Shown here: positions 43,726 to 52,501 of the stretch, piece by piece | Layout of the letters: each line of letters begins with the position of its first letter | Numbering within the stretch: position 1 is the first letter of the stretch | Origin: AC-69 sp963751665 | GTDB taxonomy: Bacteria; Actinomycetota; UBA4738; HRBIN12 | Direction: 5' to 3' | Length of the DNA: 64,000 bases | NCBI GenBank assembly: GCA_963751665.1 | Contig: CAVVVF010000004.1 | Location: 496,001-560,000, forward strand | Notes under the pieces: model-generated | Told to the model about the DNA's origin: nothing | The model's database searches: none | Seen by the model: only the letters and a program-made list of their open reading frames with translations | Made by a program: the position numbers and the translations under genes

Positions 43726-45027
43726 TCAGGCGAAGCGGAGGTGCTCGCCGAGGTCAGGAGGGCGGGGCGGCGGGCGCTGCCCTGCCGGCATCGGGCCGGC
43801 GGCCACCGCGCCGAGCGCAAACCACTCGTCGTCCATCCCAGGACCGCGCGGGTCTCCTCCTGGCAGAACAACGTCGAGGAGATCCAGCACGACGCGAGCC
43901 CCTGGGCGTGCAGGGCGAGCAGGAGGCTCTGGATGGCCGCGCCTCCCGAGAGGAGGAACATCTCCTGCTCGGCGTGGGCCCGCTCCTCGTCCGGGTACGG
44001 GTGCGCGCCCCCGGAACCGGATCCACGGGACGATCAGCACCGGGGCCGTGCCGAGCACCGCGTCGCTCCGGTCGATCCGGCGGGCGATCACGTCCTCCGA
44101 GACGCCGTCTCGCGCGCAGGTCGTCCCGCCACGCCTGCGCCATCGCGCGCGAGCAGCGCGCGCTTGGCCGGCGCGCCGTCGAGGGCCGTGAACGCCCAAG
44201 GGCGCGTGTGGTGCGGCGCGGGCGCCGTGCACGCCGCGCGCACCGCCTCCTCGATGACCTCTCGCGGCACCGCTCCGGGTCCGAACGAGCGGATCGTGCG
44301 CCGCGCCGAGATCGACAGCAGCGGCGACTCCCGGAACAGGTCCTCCTCGGGAGGGCGCACGAGCTCGGAGGCCGGCGACGCCGGGGCGTCGGTCTCGACG
44401 CCCCGGACGATCGCCGCCGGAACGCGCGAGGCCTTGCCCATGACCAGCCCGCTCGCCGCCGCCACCTCGTCGGCCAGGGCCACGATGGTGGCCTCGAGGG
44501 TCTTTCCCGTCGTGATCGGTCGTCCCCCGAAGGTCGAGCACCGCGGGAAGGCCCGGCGCACCCGATCGCCACGTTCACCAGCCCTCGCCGCCAGGTCCGG
44601 CCGAACGTGTCGGTGACCACGACGCCGACGCGAGACCCCGAGGGACCGCTCAAGGTCCTTGCGGATCGATTCCGCCGAGCCGTCGGGGTCCTCCGGGAGG
44701 AGGGTCAGGAACCCCGGTGCGACGTTCGAGGAGTCGACGCCCGCGTTGGCGCACACGAACCCGTGCCGGGTCTCCGCGATCACCAGGTCCCCTCGGCGGG
44801 CCACGATTCGGCGGGCCTCCCGTTCGGCCCACGCCATCCGCCCCTGGCCCTCGTCGGACACCACCCGGCCCTCGGCCTTCGACACGACCTTCTGCGTGAC
44901 CGCGATGATGTCGCCGTCGCCGGACGCCGAGCTCCGCGAGCTTCGGCGCGAGGAGCGCGGCGACGTCGTCGCCGGGGCGGACCTCCGGGAGGCCCTCGAT
45001 GGGGAGGATCTCGACGCGCACGCTCAC
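43726..45027 (-). CDS. fbiB: F420-0:gamma-glutamyl ligase / dehydro-F420-0 reductase (FbiB), multiple frameshifts
   Basis: Span and content fit FbiB: a CofE-type glutamyl ligase domain (VEILPIEGLPEVRPGDDVAA, AVTQKVVSKAEGRVV, IAETRHGFVCANAGVDSSNV, VGVVVTDTFGRTWRRGLVNV, TTGKTLEATIVALADEVAAA), then a nitroreductase-like FMN domain (SISARRTIRSFGPGAVPREV, APHHTRPWAFTALDG, SGGAAIQSLLLALHAQGLAS, EWFALGAVAAG). The ligase adds glutamates to F420-0; the FMN domain reduces dehydro-F420-0. The total of about 434 codons matches the family. Frame changes lie near 44922, 44645, 44560, 44530, 44150, 44105, 44025 and 43845. The GTG at 45027 overlaps the fbiA stop. Confidence 0.85.
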
Positions 45028-45971
45028 CCCACGAGTTCGAGGGCCGCGCGGGCCACGCTCTCGGCCTTCGCGTCGTCGGCCATGACCGTGTCGGTGACCG
45101 CGACCCGAACGCCCAGCTCCCGTTCGATGCGGGACGCCAGGTCCCGGTCGGCGTGGTCCACCACCCACCCTGCCAGCAGTCCGCGGTAGCACTCCGCGGC
45201 GCCGAGCGCCGTCACCGCGTACCCGGCCGCGGGCATCAGCTTGTCCGCCATGCCGGCGAGCGGCGCGCCGCCCGACGATCGGCGAGACGCCGACCGCGGC
45301 ATCCCGCCTGGCGGCCACCGCTTCCTCGATCCCCGGCACGGCCAGGATCGGGCCGAGCGAGGCGATCGGGATTGGACGGGCAGAGCACCACGGCGTCGGC
45401 GGCCTCGATGGACTCGAGCACCCCCGGCGCCGGGCGCGACGCCTCGACCCCGTCGTACCGGATGGCCTTGACCTCGTCCCGAGCTCGGCGCTTCACCCAA
45501 TACTCCTGGAAATGAAGGTCCAGCTCTTCGCCGGCCGACACCACCGTGACGCGGGTGGCAACGGGATCGTCGGTCATCGGCAGGATCCGGCAGCCGACGC
45601 CGAACCGCTCGGCGACGCGGGCCGTGGCCTCGGACAGCGTGGCGCCGCCCCGCGAGCAGGTTCGTCCGGTACAGGTGGGTGGCCAGGTCGAGGTCGCCGA
45701 GGTTGAACCAGGCCTGCCCCGGATCGAACCGCCGGAGCTCCTCCGTGGCCCGGAACGTCTCGTCGCGACGGCCCCAGCCCCGATCGCGGTCCATGGCCTC
45801 GCCCAGCCAGTAGGTCACCGAGTCCAGATCCGGCGACACATGGAGGCCGTGCATCTCCACGTCGTCGCCGGTGTTGACGACGACGGTGACGTCCTCGGGC
45901 CGGACCGCGCGGAGCAGTCCCCGGAGGAACTTCCCGGCGCCGATCCCCCCCGCCAACGCGGTCACTCGCAT
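45024..45971 (-). CDS. fbiA: LPPG:FO 2-phospho-L-lactate (or enolpyruvyl) transferase (FbiA/CofD), three frameshifts
   Basis: Starts VTALAGGIGAGKFLRGLLRA with the glycine-rich substrate loop, then VVVNTGDDVEMHGLHVSPDL, FNLGDLDLATHLYRTNLL, a change of frame near 45650 to MTDDPVATRVTVVSAGEELD and AADAVVLCPSNP, another near 45375 (PGIEEAVAARRDAAVGVSPI) and another near 45268 (GMADKLMPAAGYAVTALGAA) to the end. Joined length is about 315 residues, as for CofD. It joins the FO chromophore to an activated phospholactate or phosphoenolpyruvate guanylyl compound (the latter in actinobacteria). It is the first gene of the fbiA-fbiB operon. No fbiD/cofC is in the window. Confidence 0.88.
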   Translation of the reverse strand: MRVTALAGGIGAGKFLRGLLRAVRPEDVTVVVNTGDDVEMHGLHVSPDLDSVTYWLGEAMDRDRGWGRRDETFRATEELRRFDPGQAWFNLGDLDLATHLYRTNLLAGRRHAVRGHGPRRRAVRRRLPDPADDRRSRCHPRHGGVGRRRAGPSFPGVLGEAPSSGRGQGHPVRRGRGVAPGAGGARVHRGRRRRGALPVQSRSPRSARSWPCRGSRKRWPPGGMPRSASRRSSGGAPLAGMADKLMPAAGYAVTALGAAECYRGLLAGWVVDHADRDLASRIERELGVRVAVTDTVMADDAKAESVARAALELVG

Positions 45972-45978
45972 CGCGGAT

Positions 45979-45991
45979 AGCGTAGTAGGCT
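45979..45991. promoter_or_regulatory. back-to-back leaderless promoters of fbiA and fbiC
   Basis: The two start codons are only 28 bases apart. On the minus strand TACGCT (45979-45984) ends seven bases before the fbiA ATG; on the plus strand TAGGCT (45986-45991) ends eight bases before the fbiC ATG. Neither has room for a ribosome site, and each -35 region must lie in or near the other gene, so the polymerases should compete. Confidence 0.55.
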
Positions 45992-45999
45992 CGCTCGCG

Positions 46000-48580
46000 A
46001 TGGCGGAGGCGACCCCCCACCGGACCCGGCCCGACGGCTCGTCCCTCCCGCCCCTCCCGCCCCAAGCGCTCACCCGCCGTGCCCTGTCGCGCGCGGAGGC
46101 CGGCAAGGCGCTCTCGCTCCCGGAGGCCGAGGCGCTCCTCGCGTCACGAGGGCCAGACCTGGACCGGCTGATGCTCGTCGCGTCTCGGCTCAGGCGACCT
46201 CGGCCACGGGACCACCGTCACGTACTCGCGCAAGGTGTTCATCCCGCTCACGATGCTCTGCCGGGATCACTGCCACTACTGCACGTTCGCCAAGCCGCCC
46301 GCGAAGCTGGAGCGACCGTTCCTCTCGCTCGAGGATGTCGTGGCGATCGCCGAAGCCGGCCGAACGCTCGGGTGCAAGGAGGCGCTGTTCACGCTGGGGG
46401 ACCGGCCCGAGGAACGCTACTCCGTGGCCCGCGAGTGGCTGGCCGAGCGGGGGTACCACTCCACGCTGGACTACGTTCGAGCCGCCTCGATCAGGGTCAT
46501 CGAGGAGACGGGCCTGCTGCCCCACCTGAATCCCGGGATCATGAGCTGGGAGGAGATGGCTCGGCTGAAGCACGTCAGCGCTTCCATGGGGCTGATGCTC
46601 GAGACGTCCTCGGACCGGCTCTCGGAGAAGGGTGGGCCGCACTTCGGCTCACCGGACAAGGTCCCCGCCGTGCGGATGCGGACGATCGAGGATGCCGGCC
46701 GGCTGGCCATCCCCTTCACCACCGGGATCCTGGTCGGGATCGGGGAGACGCTTCGAGAGCGCGCCGAGTCGCTCCTCGCCATCCGGGACCTCCATCGGCG
46801 GTACCGGCACGTCCAGGAGGTCATCGTCCAGAACTTCCGGGCCAAGCCGGGCACGGCCATGCATAGGGCGCCGGAGCCGGAGGAGGAGGAGTTCCTGGCC
46901 GTGGTGGCGACGGCTCGGGTCCTGCTCGGGCCGCGGATGAACGTGCAGGCCCCGCCGAACCTCTCGGACCCCGGGATGCAGCTCCGCCTGCTCGACGCCG
47001 GGATCAACGACTGGGGCGGCGTGTCCCCGCTGACGCCCGACCACGTGAACCCGGAGAAGCCCTGGCCGGCCATCGAGGTCCTGGCGGCCCGGACCGCTGA
47101 CCGGGGCCTGGAGCTCCGAGAGCGACTGACCGTCTACCCCGAGTTCGCCCGCCGCCCCGACCCCTACCTCGCGGGGAAGATGCGGCTGCCGGTCGCCGCC
47201 CTCATGGGCCACGACGGCCTGGCCGCCCCGCAGACCGTGCCCCAGCCCATCGCCTGGCAGGACCCGGAGGTCCAGTGGAAGCCCCGGTCCATCGAGCTCA
47301 CCTTCGCCAAGGGTCCGGGCGCCGGCCTCCGGGAGGACGCGGCCGTCGTCTACGGGGACTTCGAAGTGCTCGACAACGAGGTGACGAGGGCCTGGGCCCG
47401 GCGGGAGGTGGTCCCGGCCCGTCTCGACGCCGACGTCAAGGCGGCGCTTCGAAGGGCGGAGCGGCATCGACCGATCACCGACGCCCAGGCGCTCGCGCTG
47501 TTCCAGGCGGATGGGCCGGCCCTGGAATCGCTGTGCCGGGTGGCGGACGAGTTACGTGAAGAGGCGGCGGGCGACGAGATCACCTATGTCGTGAATCGAA
47601 ACGTCAACTTCACCAACGTCTGCTACGTGGGATGCCGCTTCTGCGCCTTCGCGCAACGGGAGGTCGATCCGGAGTCCTACACGCTGACGCTCGAGGAGGT
47701 GGCCGACCGGACCCGCGAGGCGCGGGACTGGGGGGCCACCGAGGTGTGCATGCAGGGCGGGATCCATCCTGACCTCCCCGGTTCGTTCTACTTCGACCTC
47801 CTCGACGCGGTGAAGGCGGCCGCTCCGGATATCCACATCCACGCGTTCAGCCCCATGGAGGTACTGAACGGCAGCACCAAGTTGGGGATAACCTTCCGCG
47901 AGTTCCTCCAGGAGTGCCGGCGCCACGGGCTCGGGACCATCCCCGGGACGGCGGCCGAGATCCTCGACGACGACATCCGGTGGGTGTTGACCAAAGGCAA
48001 ACTCCCTGCCGACACGTGGGAGGAGATCGTCAGGACCGCGCACGATCTGGGGCTCCGCTCCTCGTCGACCATCATGTTCGGGCACGTGGACGCGCCTCCC
48101 CACTGGGTTTTCCACATTCGCCGTATCCGCAGGATCCAGGAGGAAACGGGGGGTTTCACCGAGTTCGTGCCGCTCTCGTTCGTGCACCAGAACGCACCGA
48201 TCTACCTCGCGGGACGGGCCAGGCCCGGTCCCACGATTGTGGAAAACCGTCGGATGCATGCGGTGGCGCGGATCCTGCTCGATGGCGCGATCCCCAACAT
48301 CCAGGTGTCGTGGGTCAAGATGGGAGTGGAGGCGTGCCAGATGATCCTTCGGGGAGGGGCGAACGACTTCGGCGGAACGCTCATGGAGGAGACCATAAGC
48401 CGGATGGCCGGAGCGGAGTGGGGGATTCGCATGGAGCCGTTGCAGTTCCAGGAAGCCATCCAGGCCATCGGCAGGGTCCCCGCGGAGCGAACGACCACGT
48501 ACGGACGCGTGCAGCGCAATCGTTTCAACGTGCCGCGGATCGTGGATCCGACCGAACTCGCGGCACCCGCGCGGGCCTGA
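46000..48580 (+). CDS. fbiC: FO synthase (FbiC), one frameshift
   Basis: A fused two-domain radical SAM enzyme of about 860 residues. After an N-terminal helical part (LTRRALSRAEAGKALSLPEA) the frame changes near 46194; the next frame reads GTTVTYSRKVFIPLTMLC and the CofG-type cluster site CRDHCHYCTF. The CofH-type half begins near residue 520 with NRNVNFTNVCYVGCRFCAFA, whose CX3CX2C binds the second 4Fe-4S cluster. FbiC makes the deazaflavin FO from tyrosine and a pyrimidine intermediate. Only one indel is needed, so the gene is probably intact in the organism. It is divergent from fbiA. Confidence 0.93.
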
Positions 48581-48604
48581 AAACGCTCCGAAACGGGCGA
48601 TTCC

Positions 48605-48641
48605 GTCAATCACCTTGACCTAACTCGTCAATAGGGTTGAC
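48605..48641. promoter_or_regulatory. two inverted repeats GTCAA-N5-TTGAC, 22 bp apart
   Basis: GTCAA (48605-48609) with TTGAC (48615-48619), and GTCAA (48627-48631) with TTGAC (48637-48641), are identical 15-bp palindromic sites spaced 22 bases from start to start, about two helical turns. This is the layout of a cooperative repressor or activator site. They lie just after fbiC and about 170-200 bases before whiB. Confidence 0.55.
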
Positions 48642-48667
48642 GGGCAAATTTCTGACCGAAATGGCTT

Positions 48668-48682
48668 GAAACCTGCGGTTTC
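48668..48682. repeat. inverted repeat GAAACC-N3-GGTTTC
   Basis: Perfect 6-bp arms around three bases, 88 bases after the fbiC stop. It may be a weak terminator stem for fbiC (TCTCTG follows) or an operator upstream of whiB. Confidence 0.4.
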
Positions 48683-48696
48683 TCTGTCGAACATTC

Positions 48697-48713
48697 CATA
48701 CGGGAGACGTATG
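48697..48713. repeat. inverted repeat CATACG-N5-CGTATG
   Basis: Perfect 6-bp arms around five bases in the whiB upstream region, about 95 bases before the start. It could be an operator; no known family assigned. Confidence 0.4.
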
Positions 48714-48732
48714 TGGAGATGCGCCAACAAAT

Positions 48733-48770
48733 GAGGAATTCCCTCTTGTCAAGGAGGGGAGGAATCCCTC
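48733..48770. repeat. near-identical direct repeats, each a near-palindrome, before whiB
   Basis: GAGGAATTCCCTC (48733-48745) recurs as GAGGAATCCCTC (48759-48770), one base shorter. Between them CCCTC (48741-48745) and GAGGG (48754-48758) can form a hairpin. If transcription starts upstream, this would sit in the whiB leader. Confidence 0.4.
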
Positions 48771-48773
48771 AGA

Positions 48774-48789
48774 ATCACAGGCGTGTGAT
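48774..48789. promoter_or_regulatory. operator-like palindrome ATCACA-N4-TGTGAT before whiB
   Basis: Perfect 6-bp arms (48774-48779, 48784-48789) around GGCG, 18 bases before the whiB start. The same palindrome, with AGCG in the middle and the same flanking GA on the left, lies between the -35 and -10 of the DUF3499 gene at 55102-55117. The match covers 16 of 17 bases. Confidence 0.6.
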
Positions 48790-48807
48790 TTGCGGGGGGA
48801 GAGAGCG

Positions 48808-49035
48808 GTGCATCACTACATCCCATGGCAAGAACGGGCCCGCTGCCGAGACCACGATCCCGAGATCTTCTTCCCCGAGAAGGGAGGGTCATCGAGGGAG
48901 GCCAAGCGGATCTGCGCTGACTGTCCCGTTCGGATCGAGTGCCTCAACTACGCCCTTCGCCGCGATGAGCGGTACGGGGTGTGGGGAGGGATGAGCGAGC
49001 GGGAACGGCGACGCCTGAAGCGTATGGCGTCCTGA
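48808..49035 (+). CDS. WhiB-family iron-sulfur transcription factor (WhiB2-like by position)
   Basis: 75 residues from the GTG at 48808, preceded by GGGGGAGAGAGCG. The four cluster cysteines are present (RARCRDHDPEIFF, then ICADCPVRIECLNYA), as is the G[VI]WGG turn (YGVWGGMSERERRRL) and the basic DNA-contact tail (RRLKRMAS). WhiB proteins bind a 4Fe-4S cluster and work with the primary sigma factor. In mycobacteria whiB2 stands beside fbiA/fbiB and manB, as here, so this is probably the WhiB2 (WhiB, cell division/septation) orthologue. An upstream region of 227 bases full of inverted repeats suggests tight control. Confidence 0.93.
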   Translation: MHHYIPWQERARCRDHDPEIFFPEKGGSSREAKRICADCPVRIECLNYALRRDERYGVWGGMSERERRRLKRMAS

Positions 49036-49054
49036 GCATCGAAAGGGGGTGACA

Positions 49055-49327
49055 ATGTCTCCCGCAAAGAAGAGATCCACCGCGAAGAGGAAGGCGGCCG
49101 CCAAGAAGGGAGCCGCTACCAGGAAGCGGAAGAGCGCCAAGCGCTCAACCGCCGCGAAGAAGGCGGCAAAGACACGGAAGCGGAAGACCGCGAAGCGGAA
49201 GACCGCGGTCAAGAAGCGGACCACGAAGAGACGGACCGCGAAGAAGCGGACCGCGGCGCGGAAGCCCGCGGCCAAGAAGCGGACCACGAAGAGACGGACC
49301 GCGAAGAGGAAGAGCGCGGCGAAGTAG
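49055..49327 (+). CDS. lysine/arginine/alanine-rich histone-H1-like DNA-binding protein
   Basis: 90 residues made almost wholly of lysine, arginine, alanine, threonine and serine (for example KKRTTKRRTAKKRTAARKPA), with no acidic residue at all. The ATG at 49055 has a good ribosome site (GAAAGGGGG). This composition is that of the C-terminal tails of eukaryotic H1, chlamydial Hc and the tail of mycobacterial HupB, but without a globular domain. It should bind DNA or RNA by charge and compact it. It follows whiB by 19 bases, so probably the same transcript. Confidence 0.8.
   Translation: MSPAKKRSTAKRKAAAKKGAATRKRKSAKRSTAAKKAAKTRKRKTAKRKTAVKKRTTKRRTAKKRTAARKPAAKKRTTKRRTAKRKSAAK
49210..49306. 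repeat. two identical 34-bp direct repeats inside the H1-like gene
   Basis: A 34-bp unit starting CAAGAAGCGGACC and ending GACCGCGAAG occurs at 49210-49243 and 49273-49306, encoding the repeated KKRTTKRRTAK segment. Recombination between them would delete 63 bases (21 codons) in frame. Confidence 0.85.
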
Positions 49328-49351
49328 CGCGCGACCTCGGCGGTATCTCCG

Positions 49352-49387
49352 GGAAGGGGGGCGTATCGGCCCCCCTTCCTCGGTTTT
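49352..49387 (+). terminator. rho-independent terminator after the H1-like gene
   Basis: A perfect 10-bp stem (49352-49361 with 49370-49379) around an eight-base loop, followed after four bases by TTTT (49384-49387). It closes the whiB/H1-like unit. Confidence 0.75.
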
Positions 49388-49404
49388 CGGAGTCCCTTGC
49401 GTGC

Positions 49405-49410
49405 TAGGCT
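49405..49410 (+). promoter_or_regulatory. -10 element TAGGCT before the membrane glycosyltransferase
   Basis: TAGGCT lies 22 bases before the ATG at 49433, a leader of about 15 bases. Confidence 0.35.
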
Positions 49411-49432
49411 GCGCGCCGCGCACGCGCACCCG

Positions 49433-52400
49433 ATGGTCACCACGACAGCCGATCGCTCTCCGGTAGCCGACGCCGTCCGCACCCCGAGCGTCCTCGTGGT
49501 GCTGGTGGTGAGCGACGGAGCTCGCTGGCTGAGGGAGAGCCTCCGCTCCCTGGCCGGCCAGACCCATCCCAGGCTCGGTGTGGTCGCCGTGGACGGCGGT
49601 TCCACCGACGGGTCTCGCGAGATCCTCCAGCAGGCCCTGGGGCAGCAGCGGGTCATCGCCCTCCCCGAGGACCGAGGGTTGTCCGGCGCGTTGCGCGCGG
49701 CCCTGGACCTCCCGGTGGCCAGGGCCGCGGACTACGTCCTCATCCTGCACGACGACGCAGCTCTGGCGCCCGACGCGGTGACTCGCATGGTGGAGGCGGC
49801 CGAGGGCATTCGGGGGGTGGAACGGGTCGGCATCGTGGGACCCAAGGTGGTGGACTGGGACGACCCCCGGGTGCTGCGCGAGGTGGGCCGTTCCACCGAC
49901 CGGTTCGGCCATCCCCACATGCCGCTCCAAGACGGGGAGATGGACCAGGGCCAGTACGACCGGATCCTGGAGGTCCTCTACGTCTCGTCCTGCGCAATGC
50001 TCATCTCCCGGGAGGCCTGGCAGCGGACCGGCCCCTTCGACGAGCGCTACGGCGGGTACCACGACGACCTCGATTTCTGCTGGCGGGCCCGCCTGGCCGG
50101 GTTCCGGGTCCTCATGACCCCCCTCGCCCAGGCCCGGCACCTCGCCGCCGAGGGCGGCGGGGGCCGGGCCGCGGCTCACGAGCGGGGCCCCCGGTACCAG
50201 GCGGAGCGGGTAGCGGTGGCCTCCATGCTGAAGAACTACGGGGCGCTCTCCCTCCTGTGGCTCCTTCCCCTTCACCTCGCGATCGAGGCCGTGCGCCTGG
50301 CGTACCTCGCGGTGGCCCGACGGTTGGAGGAGGCGTACGAGCTGCTCGCCGCGTGGGCATGGAACCTCGCCCACCTTCCCTCGACGCTCCGGCGGCGGGT
50401 CCGTGCCCAGTCGGTGCGGACGGTCCCGGACCGCGTCGTCCGCCGGTTCATGGAGTCGGAGTTCTTCCGGCCTCCGAGGTGGTTCCTGGAGGCCGAACGG
50501 ATCCTGGGGGAGCAGATCGAGCTGGAGGAGAAGGCGGAGCGGCCGCCGGTTCGCGCCCGGATGGCCTCGCTCGCCGGCCAGCACCCCGTCCTGGTGGCGT
50601 GGACGCTCGGCCTGGGCATCATGGCCCTTGCCTTCCGGTTCCTGGTGGGGCCGGAGGTCATTCAGGGCGGGGCCCTCGCCGCGTTCCCCCCGGGGCCAAC
50701 CGGCTTCTTCCACGAGCTCGTGTCGGGGTTCCGGACGACCGTGCTCGGCGGGACCCAAGCCGCGAGCCCCGCGCTCGGCGCTCTGGGGGGACTGTCCGCG
50801 GTCTCGTTCGCCAGCACCGGGCTGGCCCAGAAAGTCCTCCTGGCCGTTCTGCCGCCGGTCGCCGCCCTGGTCATGTACCGCTCGATGCTTCGCCAGACCG
50901 GGGAGCGGGTGGCCTCCGTGGTCGCCGCGGGCGCCTACGCCCTCTCTGCCATGGTGTTCTGGGCGTTCTCCGAGGGGCGGATCGAGGTGCTGGTGGCGCT
51001 GGCGGTGCTGCCGGCGGTGGCGGACAGGCTCGACGCCGCCTTCGGGCGGGGATCGCCCCGGTCGGCCTTTCGCTTCGTGGTGGGGATGGGAGCCGCCCTT
51101 GCGATCGGGGTGGCGTTCCTCCCCGGCATCCTCCTGCCGGTAACAGCGCTGGCCGCGCTCCAGTTGGTTACGGGCCGCTCACGGGGCCGCGGCCTGGCCC
51201 TGACCGCCGCCGCCGCCGCCGCCGCGGCCATCCTGGTGGCGCCCATGGTCCCGGACATCGTCACGTCGCCGGGGCCGGCGCTCTCCTCGCTGGTGGGGGA
51301 GCCGAGCTTCTCGCTGCTCGCCCGGCTGTCCCCGGGCTCGGGCCCGGGGACCTGGCCGGTGGCCTGGTTCCTCCCCGCCGCCGCCCTCTTCGCGTTCAGC
51401 GTCGTGGGGCCGGGCTACCGGGCCCGAGCCTGGCGCGCCACGCTGGCCGCCATCGCCGGGGTCTTCCTGGCGTGGGCCTCCGCCGCCGGGTACTTGCCCG
51501 CGACCTTCACCAACGCCCCCGCCTACCTCGCGCTCGCCGCTGGGGCCGAGGCAGCCGTCGTTGCCTACGGATTGGCCTCGATCGGGTCGGGCATGCAGCG
51601 CGAGGCGTTCGGGTACCGGCAGGTAGCCGCAGGCGTCGTCGCGCTGCTCCTCGCCGGCGGCCTGGTAGGCCAGACCTTCCAGGCTGCCCTGGGGAACTGG
51701 ACGATCGGTCCGAACGCGCTGCCGTCGGCGTGGCCGCTCGTCTCGAACGAGCCGGGGGACTTTCGGATCCTGTGGCTCGGTGGGCGGGCCGGCGACCCCT
51801 TCCCGGCGCCTGGTGGCGACCCCCGAGGCGTCGTGGAGGCCGGAGCGGCAACGGTCCGCTTCGCCCTCACCGACCGCGACGGGATCACAGCCCTGGACAC
51901 GGGAAGGGCCGAGGTGGGGGCGGGCTACGACTACCTCAGGCGCGCGCTCACCGAGCTCCTGGCCGGCCAGACCAGCCACGGCGGCGCGCTCCTTTCTCCC
52001 CTGGCCATCCGGTTCATCGTGGCCGGGGAAGGCGATCTCCCGGCCGCGGCCGCGGCCCGGCTGGACGCCCAGCTCGACCTGAACCTGACCCCTGCCGGTG
52101 GGCTCGTCATCTACGACAACGCCCGGACCCTCCCTCCCGCCTTCGTAACTTCGTCGGCCCCCTTCGCCGCCGCCGCCGCGGGCACCGACCTCGAGCCGAT
52201 CGCTTCCCTTCCTCCTGCCGACGCCACGACGCTCGAGCCCCTGCCGGGCGGCTTCGGCGGCACGTCCACGGGCGGCTTCGGGTTCGTCTCGCATCAGGAT
52301 GAGGGGGGCTGGCGGGTGCAGGCCGGGGGGCGCACGCTCGGGACGGAGCGGGCCTTCGGCTGGGGGATCGGGTTCGACGCGGCACCTGGTCCCGTTCGCC

Positions 52401-52501
52401 TGACCTACGCCGATCAGTGGATCCGGACCTCGGAGATGATCGCGCTGGCCCTCCTGTGGCTCGCCGTGTTGTGGATCACCCGCCGGCCGGTGGTCCGATG
52501 A
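49433..52501 (+). CDS. large GT2 glycosyltransferase with multi-helix membrane domain
   Basis: About 1,022 residues. The N-terminal GT-A domain (about 15-270) has VVAVDGGSTDGSREILQQAL, the metal-binding LILHDDAALAPDAVTRMVEA and HDDLDFCWRARLAGFRVLM. Residues about 370-800 hold some twelve hydrophobic helices with a long glycine/alanine-rich character, and about 800-980 an outer domain (ILWLGGRAGDPFPAP, GGALLSPLAIRFIVAGEGD), ending in one more helix. The layout resembles actinobacterial cell-wall transferases such as those of arabinogalactan or lipomannan synthesis that use lipid-linked sugars. It overlaps the DUF5719 gene by four bases. Confidence 0.87.
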   Translation: MVTTTADRSPVADAVRTPSVLVVLVVSDGARWLRESLRSLAGQTHPRLGVVAVDGGSTDGSREILQQALGQQRVIALPEDRGLSGALRAALDLPVARAADYVLILHDDAALAPDAVTRMVEAAEGIRGVERVGIVGPKVVDWDDPRVLREVGRSTDRFGHPHMPLQDGEMDQGQYDRILEVLYVSSCAMLISREAWQRTGPFDERYGGYHDDLDFCWRARLAGFRVLMTPLAQARHLAAEGGGGRAAAHERGPRYQAERVAVASMLKNYGALSLLWLLPLHLAIEAVRLAYLAVARRLEEAYELLAAWAWNLAHLPSTLRRRVRAQSVRTVPDRVVRRFMESEFFRPPRWFLEAERILGEQIELEEKAERPPVRARMASLAGQHPVLVAWTLGLGIMALAFRFLVGPEVIQGGALAAFPPGPTGFFHELVSGFRTTVLGGTQAASPALGALGGLSAVSFASTGLAQKVLLAVLPPVAALVMYRSMLRQTGERVASVVAAGAYALSAMVFWAFSEGRIEVLVALAVLPAVADRLDAAFGRGSPRSAFRFVVGMGAALAIGVAFLPGILLPVTALAALQLVTGRSRGRGLALTAAAAAAAAILVAPMVPDIVTSPGPALSSLVGEPSFSLLARLSPGSGPGTWPVAWFLPAAALFAFSVVGPGYRARAWRATLAAIAGVFLAWASAAGYLPATFTNAPAYLALAAGAEAAVVAYGLASIGSGMQREAFGYRQVAAGVVALLLAGGLVGQTFQAALGNWTIGPNALPSAWPLVSNEPGDFRILWLGGRAGDPFPAPGGDPRGVVEAGAATVRFALTDRDGITALDTGRAEVGAGYDYLRRALTELLAGQTSHGGALLSPLAIRFIVAGEGDLPAAAAARLDAQLDLNLTPAGGLVIYDNARTLPPAFVTSSAPFAAAAAGTDLEPIASLPPADATTLEPLPGGFGGTSTGGFGFVSHQDEGGWRVQAGGRTLGTERAFGWGIGFDAAPGPVRLTYADQWIRTSEMIALALLWLAVLWITRRPVVR

